NCBI GenBank assembly: GCA_963664845.1
Contig: OY761615.1
Location: 4,402,001-4,466,000, forward strand
Direction of reading: 5' to 3'
DNA from: CAIYTF01 sp963664845
GTDB taxonomy: Bacteria > Bacteroidota > Ignavibacteria > Ignavibacteriales > Ignavibacteriaceae
DNA length: 64,000 bases
In this document: one piece after another, positions 44,603 to 54,114 of the stretch
Position numbering within the stretch: position 1 is the first letter of the stretch
How the letters are laid out: each line of letters starts with the position of its first letter
The notes under the pieces: model-generated
Database searches by the model: none
What the model was told of the DNA's origin: nothing
Seen by the model: the letters and a program-made list of their open reading frames with translations, nothing else
Position numbers and translations under genes: made by a program

Positions 44603-46579
44603 CTATCTTTTCTTGAATATCAAATCACGTCCTGCACTTTTTATGGCACCCTCAAAGAATTTCAACAACTCGGGATATGAAGCCGCGGGAAGCTTTTGTG
44701 CCGGCATTAGAAGCGTGCAGGTTACCAGGCAATCTGTTCTTCCCTTGTTTACTGTATAAGTAAATTTCCCACCCATTGGCCCGGTGAGGTTGGATTCTAT
44801 TTCCCCGCCCTTGAGCACATAACCCCTGGGATAGGCTACCTTGCAGGTGAATTCCAATTTGAACGGGCTATCGAAAAATATGGGTCCCTTCCGTGATGGG
44901 GCAAGCAGCTTGTCATGAAGGAGTGTGAATACTGTTTCTTTGGGACGGACAACTAAAAAGGTATCAACCGGCTCCGCTTTCACTGTCGAAAGGCCGGTGA
45001 TTGAAACTTCGGTGTTACTCTCCTCAAACAGGTCGTTTGTAACAACGGTGTCAATTTTGGAAAACAAAGGAGTACCAAATAATGACCGGAAATGCTCTTT
45101 AACCGAACGGCGATTCTGTTCATACAGTTTGTAACGGAGATTATCGGCAAACGACCCTGTGTGGTTTGTATGCAAGGTGTCCGTTACAGACAGATCATCG
45201 TTGATCGTCATCCTATGGTTTTCACTTAAGATATTATTGCCGGGACCACTATTGAAGGTGTAGTTTTTGAAGGTAAAAAAAGTATCCGTTGGATTTATAA
45301 CGCAAAGCTCAATGCCGTTCAAAAACCACGGTGTGGAATAGGCGTTTGCGGTCGACTGGTCGAAGTCAAAAAGCTGCTCCTTCCCATCTATGGTTGCCTC
45401 AACGCCCAGCCGGTCAAACCATGCGGAGGTCACTACCTCTTTTTCATAAGCCCCTTTACGTTGGTCACGGATCAAAACTACCCGTGACTCGACTTTCCAT
45501 TCCTGCAATATTCGGTACATGACAAAAGCCACGTCAGTTGGATTTGCATCCCGTTCCTTAAATATTTCATCAACCGATTTCTTGGGAACTATGGTGCTTC
45601 TGCTTGAGATGTTGAAAAAACGCTTCAATGATGAATATACATCATTAATAAGTTTGCTGTCGATTTTTTCTGGCTTTTCCGGAAGTTTTAGCGAATCAAG
45701 ATTATCGCTGTCAATGCTGCTCCTGTCTATATAATGATCAAAATAATATTTACTCCATGAATTCCAGGTATCGATGTTTTTCCCGTGGATGCTTTTAATT
45801 ACAAACCCGGTCATTAGAGCAGATTCTTCGAATGGTTGCCCGTAGGCTTCTTTGGGAACCGAATTAAGATTGCGAACTGACCAGAAATAGGTTTTCCCCG
45901 AACCATAGTCCTTGCTGATCTGCTCGATTTTAGGTTGTCCTACCTTTTCCTCGGGGAAGCTTGCTATATCCATCTCGTATTCACTGGGCATCGTTAGATA
46001 AGAGTTGGAGAATAAAACCGGGTCAACATCGTTATAGAAAATCACTCCGCTTCCTACGCTGCTGAGCGGTTCATTATGCTGATATTCAATTTGTACTACA
46101 TCTCCTGGGGCAAGGTTCGGGATCTTGAATAATATTTTGCGCTTTCTGGTCTTGCCGTTGTGATCAGTCAGGCTCACTATTTTTTTAATTTCCTTTTCTG
46201 GCAGTTCTTCCAAAGCGCCTGAGGCCTTAAGCACCCGGGCCCGTGCCATGAAACCGGCCGGGAACTCATCGCCATAGTCTTCCCAATAACTATACTCAAA
46301 GCTTCCATATCGGGAAACGGCTGCTTCATTGAGCAGTTTTACGATCATGCAGCGCGTCGTTATGATGGAATATCCTTCAATTTCATAATTGAGATACCAT
46401 ATGGTTTCGTTCTTCATGCTGATGGATTGTTCTTTTACGATGATTACTGCATCTGCTTTCGGAAATTTCTCCGGTGTTACTTGTCCCAACAATTCTGCAC
46501 TCGGCATATTACGAAAATATTCCTGTGCCTGCAGTGTACTCAGGCAGAAGGCCAGCGAAATTATAATGAGGTATTTCAT
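44603..46579 (-). CDS. Secreted DUF3857 protein with inactive transglutaminase-like domain
   Basis: A 658-residue exported protein: signal peptide ('LIIISLAFCLSTLQAQ'), DUF3857 β-rich domain (about 45-240, 'KILFKIPNLAPGDVVQIEYQ') and a transglutaminase-like domain (about 290-410). Where the family has 'GDCKDk' the sequence reads 'ERDANPTDVAFVMYRILQEW', so the catalytic cysteine is missing. A C-terminal β domain follows. The start overlaps the upstream gene's stop by four bases. Probably a binding partner of its neighbour in the periplasm or outer membrane; function unknown. Confidence 0.85.
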   Translation of the reverse strand: MKYLIIISLAFCLSTLQAQEYFRNMPSAELLGQVTPEKFPKADAVIIVKEQSISMKNETIWYLNYEIEGYSIITTRCMIVKLLNEAAVSRYGSFEYSYWEDYGDEFPAGFMARARVLKASGALEELPEKEIKKIVSLTDHNGKTRKRKILFKIPNLAPGDVVQIEYQHNEPLSSVGSGVIFYNDVDPVLFSNSYLTMPSEYEMDIASFPEEKVGQPKIEQISKDYGSGKTYFWSVRNLNSVPKEAYGQPFEESALMTGFVIKSIHGKNIDTWNSWSKYYFDHYIDRSSIDSDNLDSLKLPEKPEKIDSKLINDVYSSLKRFFNISSRSTIVPKKSVDEIFKERDANPTDVAFVMYRILQEWKVESRVVLIRDQRKGAYEKEVVTSAWFDRLGVEATIDGKEQLFDFDQSTANAYSTPWFLNGIELCVINPTDTFFTFKNYTFNSGPGNNILSENHRMTINDDLSVTDTLHTNHTGSFADNLRYKLYEQNRRSVKEHFRSLFGTPLFSKIDTVVTNDLFEESNTEVSITGLSTVKAEPVDTFLVVRPKETVFTLLHDKLLAPSRKGPIFFDSPFKLEFTCKVAYPRGYVLKGGEIESNLTGPMGGKFTYTVNKGRTDCLVTCTLLMPAQKLPAASYPELLKFFEGAIKSAGRDLIFKKR

Positions 46580-48399
46580 AAGGTGCTCATCTTTGTAAGT
46601 TTAATGTTCTTTTTCATATTCCCTTGAATTTTCAGGAATTGGTCCATGAATGATATGCGGTCTTCTTCGGTAAACGGACCCGTGGGCAGGGAAAATTTTT
46701 CTTTATATATAAATGAAGACTGCTGTGAAGCGTCCTTCTCGCGCAGATTATCTAATGTCAGTTCCACTTGAATGTGATTATAATGCGGATAATAAAAAAT
46801 ATCCTGTTCATTCTGCTTTGAGGGCAGTGCCGGCAATAAGTTGGGGAAAATATGGGGCAGGGTAAAATAGCTTATCGTGTCAATTGTTGTCAGTGCATTT
46901 GGTATCTTCCCTTTTACGAATATCTCATATCCTTTTTCGTTTTTCTTTCCGACAATGTTTTCGAATACAATGCTATTGTTAAAATACTCCTTTACCCATG
47001 AGGATAAATACGATTTTAGGTTATTGGTATTCATTACAAAATCGAAAAACCGGAATTCGACGCCATATTGTCCATCAAGCTGGAATCTGAGCTCTCCTGC
47101 AAGATCTGCATGTCTCCCGGTTAAACTTCCTGAAACCGTCAGCAGATTCTCTTCATTTTCGGCAATTTTCATGAAATGGCTGTTATCCTTTTCAATGATA
47201 AGTGCTGTTTGATTTATAAGATCGGCAGTTGTTAAGCCTGGCTTGCCATCCCTGTTTGTGCCATCATACCAGTAGTCTTTCACTCCATCGGTGTAATATA
47301 GGATCATATGATTAAACTGGCTGACGGCAATATCGGTAAAAGCTGCAACACCTCTTCCCCTGAAACATAAGGCCGGAGCTGTCTTTATGCCGGCACATTT
47401 TGCCATAACAGAGAGGAGCGTTGTGTAATCTTTACAATCAGCATAACCACGTTGGAGAATGACATTGCAATCATTCGGAATGAATCCGCCTTTGTCCAGA
47501 TATACCTGTTCATACCGCATATGATTTTGGCAATAATTAAAGAGTGCATTCAGCTTTTGAAGATCGGAGGTTAGCCCCGCAGTTAACTCCGCAGTTTTTT
47601 TCTTGATTTCTTCACCTGCGACGAAACGGTGTTGTATCAGATTGTGATACCAATTCCCAAATCCTCGCCAGGATAATGCTGCCTGGCTTTCCGGCTGGGG
47701 ATACGTGAATAATACGGTTGGCCATGTGTACCTTTTTGCGAACGGATTGTTGGATGTTGTTTTTTCAACAGATTGCCATTCGAATGAATAGAGTTTGGAG
47801 TTATCCGAAAGAGTTTGTTCCGATGGAGACAGACTGTCGTTTAGCACTTTCCATGAGGCTGTGAAATGTTCCGGGATACGAATTTGCAGGCGGATGTTTG
47901 TTGAAGGGACTTCCGCGATTGCTGTTGAATAGTTAATCCCCAGTTGCGGAAGAAGCATTTTATGAGTGGTCACCATTTCTAAAATATCACCCTCGGCAAA
48001 ATAGCCTTTGAGAAATAGTACCTGGACTGAACCTTCGGAGATACTTTGCGACGAACTCGTCGCAAAACTATAAAGGTCCTGGTTTCCTAATTTTTGGACG
48101 GTACCATCTTTCTGCAACAAACGGGCATGAAATCCGGTCAGTTTATTAATGTCATCGTCGATCACTGTCAGATACTTCATCTGTGATTTGTGATCAGATC
48201 CAATTAATAGTAATACATGTTCACTGTCTATTCTGTCTCCGCCTTCAGTAAACGTATATGAGGTATTTCGAAAAATGATTTTATTCTCTTCCCCGGGGGT
48301 TTCATGAAATTGCCTGATATAGGATTCTTCAAAAAATGCTGTGCCGCAACCCGTACATAAAAAGAGAAGAGGGAAAAAAAGAAAATAATGTTTTAACAA
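46576..48399 (-). CDS. DUF3857 transglutaminase-like lipoprotein with intact triad
   Basis: A 607-residue lipoprotein: 'HYFLFFPLLFLCTGCGTAFF' signal with lipidation cysteine, DUF3857 domain (about 40-240) and a transglutaminase-like domain with Cys322 ('GYADCKDYTTLL'), His364 ('QFNHMILYY') and Asp379 ('YWYDGTNRDG'), a complete Cys-His-Asp triad. I chose TTG 48399: GGGAGG lies five bases upstream and the signal peptide then starts properly; the frame stays open to 48459 but adds a non-signal tail. It is the first gene of an overlapping pair (ATGA, 46576-46579). Likely a periplasmic protease or amide-bond-cleaving enzyme; substrate unknown. Confidence 0.85.
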   Translation of the reverse strand: MLKHYFLFFPLLFLCTGCGTAFFEESYIRQFHETPGEENKIIFRNTSYTFTEGGDRIDSEHVLLLIGSDHKSQMKYLTVIDDDINKLTGFHARLLQKDGTVQKLGNQDLYSFATSSSQSISEGSVQVLFLKGYFAEGDILEMVTTHKMLLPQLGINYSTAIAEVPSTNIRLQIRIPEHFTASWKVLNDSLSPSEQTLSDNSKLYSFEWQSVEKTTSNNPFAKRYTWPTVLFTYPQPESQAALSWRGFGNWYHNLIQHRFVAGEEIKKKTAELTAGLTSDLQKLNALFNYCQNHMRYEQVYLDKGGFIPNDCNVILQRGYADCKDYTTLLSVMAKCAGIKTAPALCFRGRGVAAFTDIAVSQFNHMILYYTDGVKDYWYDGTNRDGKPGLTTADLINQTALIIEKDNSHFMKIAENEENLLTVSGSLTGRHADLAGELRFQLDGQYGVEFRFFDFVMNTNNLKSYLSSWVKEYFNNSIVFENIVGKKNEKGYEIFVKGKIPNALTTIDTISYFTLPHIFPNLLPALPSKQNEQDIFYYPHYNHIQVELTLDNLREKDASQQSSFIYKEKFSLPTGPFTEEDRISFMDQFLKIQGNMKKNIKLTKMSTL

Positions 48400-48459
48400 A
48401 GAGACCTCCCATATTATTGAAGTTTTCAGACGAAGATCATGCCTAATCAATTGTAACAT

Positions 48460-49457
48460 ATCTTCGTCGGGGTATTCTGTCTATATTGGTGAACCCCGTC
48501 TGCCGGTATTTGCGAACCCCAAAAAACACGCCTCTTGTAAAATTGGAGATGTTGTCTGAGTCAGCCAGGCTTACAAGCTTCAGTAACCCTGAAACTGCAA
48601 ATGTGTTGTGTCCAATATATTTAAATAGTGAATGATCTAAATTAAGGAAATTGGCAAAAACAACAAATGATTCAAGCGCGCGTGAAGCAAAAAGACGTGC
48701 GATAATAACCGTAGTGAGCTACTATCTTGTTAACATGATGCCCGGTCACATAGTGGGGAATGCCAACAAATGGTGAGACGACCTGCCGGTCATCCGTTGA
48801 GAATTGGAATTGGTACGCTGGCAACAGTTCAGCGGGCTTTTTATTTATTCCGGGACCGGTATTCAAACTTTGACGGGTTAGTTATTAAGTCATGTTACGC
48901 AGTTTTGGCTCAAACCCATGCTTTATGTTGCACTCATATTCTCCGACCTAAAGTGGCTGTTCCACAACTAAGAATATGTCCTTGCGAGCCCGCATCGGGC
49001 GAAGCAATCTCAAGATTAGCGCCTATAAACAAAGCTTTAAAAAACAAAATTCTGCGTTGAATGTGTTATGCAACAGCCACTAAAGACCGGTGTGATAAAT
49101 ATCTGATAATCCAGCTTTTCTGTAACCCTGACGTTTACGCCGGGGATTCCATGCCAAGAAAACATTTTGCTTTAGCCACAGATTGCGTAACGTGAGTTAT
49201 TATAAATGCATGATGGTTTCAGTGGTTGCTATTGCCGAAAGAAGAGAAATGTCCGCAGTTTTAAAACAAAAACAGTGACCAGTAAAAATTGTGATGTGTA
49301 CTATAAACTGTTGTAGGAAGCTTTGTCCTTCGCTGCGTTTAATATCAGGAAATAACTGCCCGTGCCATTGCGGACAGTTATTCCCGAATGATATATGTAT
49401 CAATATGCCCGGGGAGTAATAAAGCCTCCGCATCATATATTGCTTAAAACACTCCGG
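48460..49457. other. Gene-free region with dispersed repeat
   Basis: About 1 kb with no convincing gene; short frames here look random. It includes GTCCTTGCGAGCCCGC (about 48978) and a segment (49001-49080) that recurs around 58389. Confidence 0.55.
48941..49080. repeat. Dispersed intergenic repeat, copy 1
   Basis: 48956-48990 is about 80% identical to 58023-58057, and 49001-49080 (containing AAAGCTTTAAAAAACAAAAT and TTATGCAACAGCCAC) is about 80% identical to 58389-58469. The two parts are adjacent here but about 330 bases apart in the other copy. Non-coding. Confidence 0.6.
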
Positions 49458-51578
49458 CTAGAATTGTACCTGAAGTGAAAACGTCATGTTTCGCGGGAGA
49501 CCGGGCTCCAGAAAATACGGAGTACTCGCTTTGTCCGGATTAATGTATGCCGATGCGGCATATTTCTTATCCAGCAGATTATTTACCGATAAATTGGCAC
49601 CTACCGAGAACAGGTTACCGATACGAAGTGGCTTTGCTATACCAACAGATGCGCTAACTATCATATACGCGGGCACTTCAAGTGTGTTCGCATCATCAAC
49701 AAAATATTTTCCCAGTCCACTCAGGTTGACAGAAACATAAGCTGAATTCAACTGCTCACAGGTATATATAACTGTTGCATTGTAGAAGATATCAGGTACG
49801 CCCGACATTTTGTTATCCTTGTAATCGGCCGCGATATCATCCTTCAGCGAGTCGTTTGATATCAGATGAAACAGGTACTCATCATATTTATTGCTTGAAT
49901 ACGTAATGGCAGCTTTGCATGCCAGGCCATTAAACAGATTTACCGAGGCTCCTGCTTCAATTCCTGTTCTGGATGTCTTGCCGGCTGTAACGTAGAAACC
50001 ACCGTTGCTATAAGGAATTATATCATCTGTCACCGAGATATGATACAATGCAACGTTGTAGCTGACGGATTCGAACATACTGTTATTGTCGAAAACGATG
50101 ATCTGTTTTGTTCCCGCCTCAATGGTTGTTGAAACTATCGGTTTAAGCATTGGATTGATCAGGTAGTTCGCATATTGTCCCGGAGGATCGGTCTCGTTCC
50201 CTGCAGGTGCTTCAACTCCACCACCAAGATTGGCATAAACCGAGTGCGTCGGTGACAACCGGTAGGTTACCCCAAGTTTTGGTGTAACTTTTTCGAAGCT
50301 TTTGTCCTCGACGGAAGTGGCGGCTGTAAGGAAGCTTTGGCAATAATAGGTTACCTTGTCATATCGCGCACCGGCAATAACACTCAGGTTTTCATTCAAT
50401 TTGAATTCATCCTGAATGAAGGAACCAAACGTATTGGCTCCTTCACGTTTATTGTCTTTCAATGTTCCTCTGGTGCTGGCAGCGGTAAGCTTATAGAACA
50501 ATATTGCGCCGTCCTGGTATGCTTCATCCGCGCCGACAAGAAATTTGTTTTGCATGCCGCCGGAAAAATGCAGTGTGTTTGAGTACGTGAAATTTCCGCC
50601 TGTATGATAGCGGTTAAAATCCCTGAACGTGTTTCTTTCTGAGCGCTGTAGATATTTTGCGCCAAGAAAAGCCATCGCCGAAATTTCGTTGTTCTCATTA
50701 ATTGCATGATTGAGAGTCGTTCCAATGCGCCCCAGCCGGTTATACCGTCTTTCGTCTCTGCTGACAAAAAGGGAATACGCCTGGGTGGGGTCGGCATCAA
50801 ACTGGGCTTGCGAAAGCGGACCCGGTATGTGAAACAAACTGCTGGACCCTGCTAGATAGACGCCAAGTTTTGTATTTGCTGCCAACTGCGTAAGAGTTCC
50901 CAGATTAACAACAGTTCTTTTTGATGATGAATGTTCCCGCCATCCGGTATAGTCAAGGTCGTTGATTGAGCCGAAAATAATACCCGTGCCCACGGTTGAT
51001 CCAAAACTGATCCCGGCTTTTTTGAATCCGTAGCTTCCGCTCATACCCTGTAGCTTGATGAAGGATTTGTCAAAATCCGGCACGGACGAAATGTTTACAA
51101 TTCCCCCGGAAGCATTTCCCCAAAGCGCGGAAGCGTTTGAGCGTACGATCTCGATGTTTCCGGCTCCCCAAAGATCAATCTGATCAAACGAGGTGCGTCC
51201 GTCCGGTTCAGTTTCAGGTATGCCATCCACCATGACTCTGATCCCTCGTGAGGTCCCGGCATTTGATTTTTCTCCGGCACCCCTGGCTCCGAAACCGCGG
51301 ATTGTGAGTCGTATGTCCTGACCGCCGGCGCGGCTTTGAGCAAGTACTCCGGGAACAGCATTCAACACTTCGTCCAATCCGTAGCCTTTCACGGCTGGTA
51401 TCTCTTTGGGTGTCAGCACCGAAACCGCGTAGGGCATTTGTATGTTTTTAGCTGGATATCTGGCAGAAGATATCAGGATTGCATTCAATTCATAGGTTAG
51501 TGTGTCTTTTTTTGCAGTCGATTGTCCATTAAGCAATTGGAAAACCAACAGCATAAAAATGCATAGAATTTTTTTCAT
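49458..51578 (-). CDS. TonB-dependent receptor (siderophore/metal type)
   Basis: A 706-residue receptor: signal peptide ('ILCIFMLLVFQLLNGQS'), plug with 'VLTPKEIPAVKGYGLDEVL', 'QDIRLTIRGFGARG', 'IRVMVDGIPETEPDGRT', 'ALWGNASGGIVNISS', and a barrel ending 'MTFSLQVQF' with the terminal Phe favoured by outer-membrane assembly. The plug pattern resembles FecA/Fe-siderophore-type receptors; the ligand is not readable. AGGAAA precedes the ATG. It follows a small membrane-anchored protein by 91 bases on the same strand. Confidence 0.92.
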   Translation of the reverse strand: MKKILCIFMLLVFQLLNGQSTAKKDTLTYELNAILISSARYPAKNIQMPYAVSVLTPKEIPAVKGYGLDEVLNAVPGVLAQSRAGGQDIRLTIRGFGARGAGEKSNAGTSRGIRVMVDGIPETEPDGRTSFDQIDLWGAGNIEIVRSNASALWGNASGGIVNISSVPDFDKSFIKLQGMSGSYGFKKAGISFGSTVGTGIIFGSINDLDYTGWREHSSSKRTVVNLGTLTQLAANTKLGVYLAGSSSLFHIPGPLSQAQFDADPTQAYSLFVSRDERRYNRLGRIGTTLNHAINENNEISAMAFLGAKYLQRSERNTFRDFNRYHTGGNFTYSNTLHFSGGMQNKFLVGADEAYQDGAILFYKLTAASTRGTLKDNKREGANTFGSFIQDEFKLNENLSVIAGARYDKVTYYCQSFLTAATSVEDKSFEKVTPKLGVTYRLSPTHSVYANLGGGVEAPAGNETDPPGQYANYLINPMLKPIVSTTIEAGTKQIIVFDNNSMFESVSYNVALYHISVTDDIIPYSNGGFYVTAGKTSRTGIEAGASVNLFNGLACKAAITYSSNKYDEYLFHLISNDSLKDDIAADYKDNKMSGVPDIFYNATVIYTCEQLNSAYVSVNLSGLGKYFVDDANTLEVPAYMIVSASVGIAKPLRIGNLFSVGANLSVNNLLDKKYAASAYINPDKASTPYFLEPGLPRNMTFSLQVQF

Positions 51579-51669
51579 CTGTAATTTCCTTAAAAAATAA
51601 TAGAGTATGATCCTGATGCAGCCTGCATGATGCTGTTTGATCAGGATGTTTTGTCACATGTTGGATTTT

Positions 51670-52167
51670 TCAGGAAATCTGGGGAGGGGGAGTTTCAACG
51701 TTGCTCTTGAAACCGGCCCATTTGTCAACGTGACCAATTGGCCAGTTTTGATTTGTTTCGTAAGGTTCAATGGAAATAATATCCGGAAGGATCACTTCGG
51801 TAATAATGTTTTTGATCGCACTCTTTAAGGGCACATTGGTGTTGGAATCGAGCTGATCGCTGAAAAACTCGTTCAGTGCATCCTCGTTGTCATCCGCAAT
51901 GCAGTAAAACGTTTTTTCATCACCCGCAACTTGGCTCCATACGACGTCATACATTTTCCCCCTGAACCGTATCTCTTTTTCGTCGAGCACTTCAACTTCA
52001 GATGATGAGCTGATTCTCACGATATTGTCCATAGCAATGCCGGCTCTGATCTTCTGAACAGCCTGCTGCTCAAAAAGATATGCAAGCTGGAAATAAATGA
52101 GGATAAACCCGAAGTTGTTCACCACGAGAAATGCTATAACAAGTGGAGAAATGAACCTTTTCAACAC
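51670..52167 (-). CDS. Small membrane-anchored protein upstream of a TonB receptor
   Basis: A 165-residue protein with one N-terminal membrane segment ('PLVIAFLVVNNFGFILIYFQ') and a soluble domain with 'RFRGKMYDVVWSQVAG', 'TFYCIADDNEDALNEFF', and a proline-rich end 'VETPPPQIS'. I recall similar orphan proteins ('F(R/K)YKGKMYDVV... YYCI.D..E') beside metal-related TonB receptors in Bacteroidota, but the family is unnamed to me. The start is GTG or the adjacent TTG. Probably co-transcribed with the receptor. Confidence 0.65.
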   Translation of the reverse strand: MLKRFISPLVIAFLVVNNFGFILIYFQLAYLFEQQAVQKIRAGIAMDNIVRISSSSEVEVLDEKEIRFRGKMYDVVWSQVAGDEKTFYCIADDNEDALNEFFSDQLDSNTNVPLKSAIKNIITEVILPDIISIEPYETNQNWPIGHVDKWAGFKSNVETPPPQIS

Positions 52168-52342
52168 ACTTTGTTGTTTTTTATTAAAATGTTGTATAAT
52201 CTGTAATTGTCAGGGCATTAATATAAGGAAAAGCTGAGAATGTAGTTGTATTGAACAGCGTGATAGTAAAATTCTGTACCACTGTATTGGCAAAAAATCA
52301 TAAATTGGAACATTAGTATAAAATCAAAGAAACAGGTGTGGC

Positions 52343-53305
52343 ATGTTGCGAAAAGTGAAATACTCCAAGCCGGAGGACGAATTTAATGATCTGGGCCTGG
52401 GCTCCAAATTCTCGGAGCAAAAACAACGGCTTATTGACCGCAACGGTGAATTCAATGTACAAAAAAAGGGAATGCCGCTCTCCGCGTCTTTCAGTGTATA
52501 CCATGAACTCATAAGTATGAGCTGGTGGAAATTCAATCTGTTGGTCATAATTTCGTTTGTTGCACTGAATATGGTATTTGCATTCATTTATATGGCCATT
52601 GGGATTGAGCAACTGGAAGGTATCCGTGCAGTTTCAGCAGACGGGAAGTTCTGGGATGCTTTCTTTTTCAGCGGACAAACGTTAACCACGGTCGGGTTTG
52701 GCAGAATTAGTCCGGTGGGATTTCAGGCAAGCATGGTTGCTGCGGTTGAATCGATGTTTGGGCTTTTGGGATTTGCGCTGGCAACCGGATTACTCTATGG
52801 CAGATTTTCCCGCCCAAACTCAAAACTTATATACAGCAATAACGCGGTGATTGCTCCCTATAAAGACATTAACGCGTTCATGTTCAGGATAATTAATGCC
52901 AGGAAGAATCAGCTTATTGAAATGGAAGTCCAGGTGATGTTTTCACGTCTCGAAAAAGCGGATGATAGGGTTGTACGGCGTTATTATCAGCTTGAACTGG
53001 AACGGAGCAGGGTTAATTTTTTCCCCTTAAGTTGGACGATTGTTCACCCGATAACCAAAGATAGTCCGTTATACACCTGTTCACCTGAGGATTTACGAGA
53101 GTCAGACGTTGAGGTGCTGATAATGATAAAAGGATTTGATGATGCGTTTTCACAAACCGTTCACTCCCGTTCATCATACATGTTCAGCGAAATTGTGTGG
53201 GGAGCAAAATTCGAAAATGTATTCCTCAACAATCCCGGTGAAAAAACCGTGTTCGATATGGCCCGGTTTCATGGATATCATGAAGCAGAGTTAAAAGCGT
53301 ATTAG
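52343..53305 (+). CDS. Inward-rectifier-type K+ channel (KirBac)
   Basis: A 320-residue Kir channel: slide helix with 'YHELISMSWWKFNLL', TM1 (about 62-86), pore helix and filter 'GQTLTTVGFGRISPVG' (TVGFG at 116-120), TM2 (about 128-150), and the cytoplasmic Kir β domain (about 165-315) with 'RIINARKNQLIEMEVQVMFS' and 'FPLSWTIVHPITKDSPLY'. The filter has Phe instead of the usual Tyr, as in some eukaryotic Kir channels. Bacteroidota homologues mostly have TVGYG. Stand-alone gene. Confidence 0.94.
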   Translation: MLRKVKYSKPEDEFNDLGLGSKFSEQKQRLIDRNGEFNVQKKGMPLSASFSVYHELISMSWWKFNLLVIISFVALNMVFAFIYMAIGIEQLEGIRAVSADGKFWDAFFFSGQTLTTVGFGRISPVGFQASMVAAVESMFGLLGFALATGLLYGRFSRPNSKLIYSNNAVIAPYKDINAFMFRIINARKNQLIEMEVQVMFSRLEKADDRVVRRYYQLELERSRVNFFPLSWTIVHPITKDSPLYTCSPEDLRESDVEVLIMIKGFDDAFSQTVHSRSSYMFSEIVWGAKFENVFLNNPGEKTVFDMARFHGYHEAELKAY

Positions 53306-53375
53306 GTGTTGAGGTCTGTTTGAAAATGCGAATGCATACACCTCACAAACGTCATGAGGTGAGAGGTTTCCGTCG

Positions 53376-53395
53376 GGGCGACCGGCCGGTCGCCC
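53376..53395. repeat. Perfect 20-bp palindrome in a dispersed hairpin element
   Basis: GGGCGACCGGCCGGTCGCCC is a perfect palindrome, preceded by CACCTCA...TGAGGTG (about 53340-53361). It shares the GGGGCG...CGCCC layout of the 1575-1820 repeats. Such elements recur in many genomes between genes. Confidence 0.6.
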
Positions 53396-53524
53396 TAACG
53401 CACACACCTGGCAAAAGGCATCCTGTGAGATAACACAGATTAAACGGATTAGCTGTAATAAAAAAGCTGTCACGTCAACTCCAGAGGAATTACTGTGACC
53501 GCCTTATAAAAGGTAAAAACTGAC

Positions 53525-54055
53525 TTAGTTGTTCTTCACCCGCACAAGCTGTGGCGCTTTTAACTGGATCAGTTCATAGGCACCGAACAGTACTGAGGTG
53601 AAGAACAGGTCGCCCAGCAATGTTGTATGGAAGAAGGGAATTGCGGCCGTGTAGCACATTCCAAGGCCCGCTGCTGTTTTGGGATACATTCCCATGGTCA
53701 TCCACATGCCTAAGTTTGTGATAACAAAGAATAATACCGATGAGGTGACAGATGCAAGCAGTACGCTTGTTACGGTTCTCTTCTTGCTTAGAGACATTCC
53801 CAGCAGAATGATCAAGGCGAACGACCCATACACCGCGAACATGGTCGAATGGAAACCGAGCAGGAGGTCAGTCAGGAACAACGCGGCAAACGGAATAACG
53901 AACGATTGCCATTTTTTATCGAAATAGGCACCGCCGAACAACGCCAGACCACCAATAGCGGTAAAATTCGGGTAGTGGGGGAGTAGGCGCGTTAATGCTG
54001 CACCAAGAACAAGCGCTGTAAGAAAGAAAAATTTGTTGCTAAAAACTGATTTCAT
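53525..54055 (-). CDS. DUF6580-type small membrane protein (probable S-component for cobalamin)
   Basis: A 176-residue protein with about six membrane segments: 'FLTALVLGAALTRLLPHYPNFTAIGGLALFGGAYF' region (shown here as 'ALTRLLPHYPNFT' and 'IGGLALFGGAYF'), 'LFLTDLLLGFHSTM', 'VYGSFALIILLG', 'SSVLFFVITNLGMWM', 'FFHTTLLGDLFFTSVLFG'. This matches the DUF6580 putative transport family, with the size and topology of an ECF substrate-binding (S) component. It is 59 bases downstream of the riboswitch-controlled BtuB-like receptor and probably in the same operon, so B12 transport across the inner membrane is a reasonable inference. GAGGAAA precedes the ATG. Confidence 0.8.
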   Translation of the reverse strand: MKSVFSNKFFFLTALVLGAALTRLLPHYPNFTAIGGLALFGGAYFDKKWQSFVIPFAALFLTDLLLGFHSTMFAVYGSFALIILLGMSLSKKRTVTSVLLASVTSSVLFFVITNLGMWMTMGMYPKTAAGLGMCYTAAIPFFHTTLLGDLFFTSVLFGAYELIQLKAPQLVRVKNN

Positions 54056-54114
54056 GGTTTCCTCAATTATAAAAATTTTAATAGTCGATTCTCAATAGTT
54101 AAAGTTACGAAGTA

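Noticed and set aside
48770..49060. 96-codon plus-strand open frame
   Set aside because: It covers the dispersed repeat, so the open frame reflects repeat sequence rather than a gene.
52280..52320. Possible sigma-54 promoter before the Kir gene (TTGGCA...TTGG)
   Set aside because: The spacing between the GG and GC elements is wrong and the GC dinucleotide is missing.
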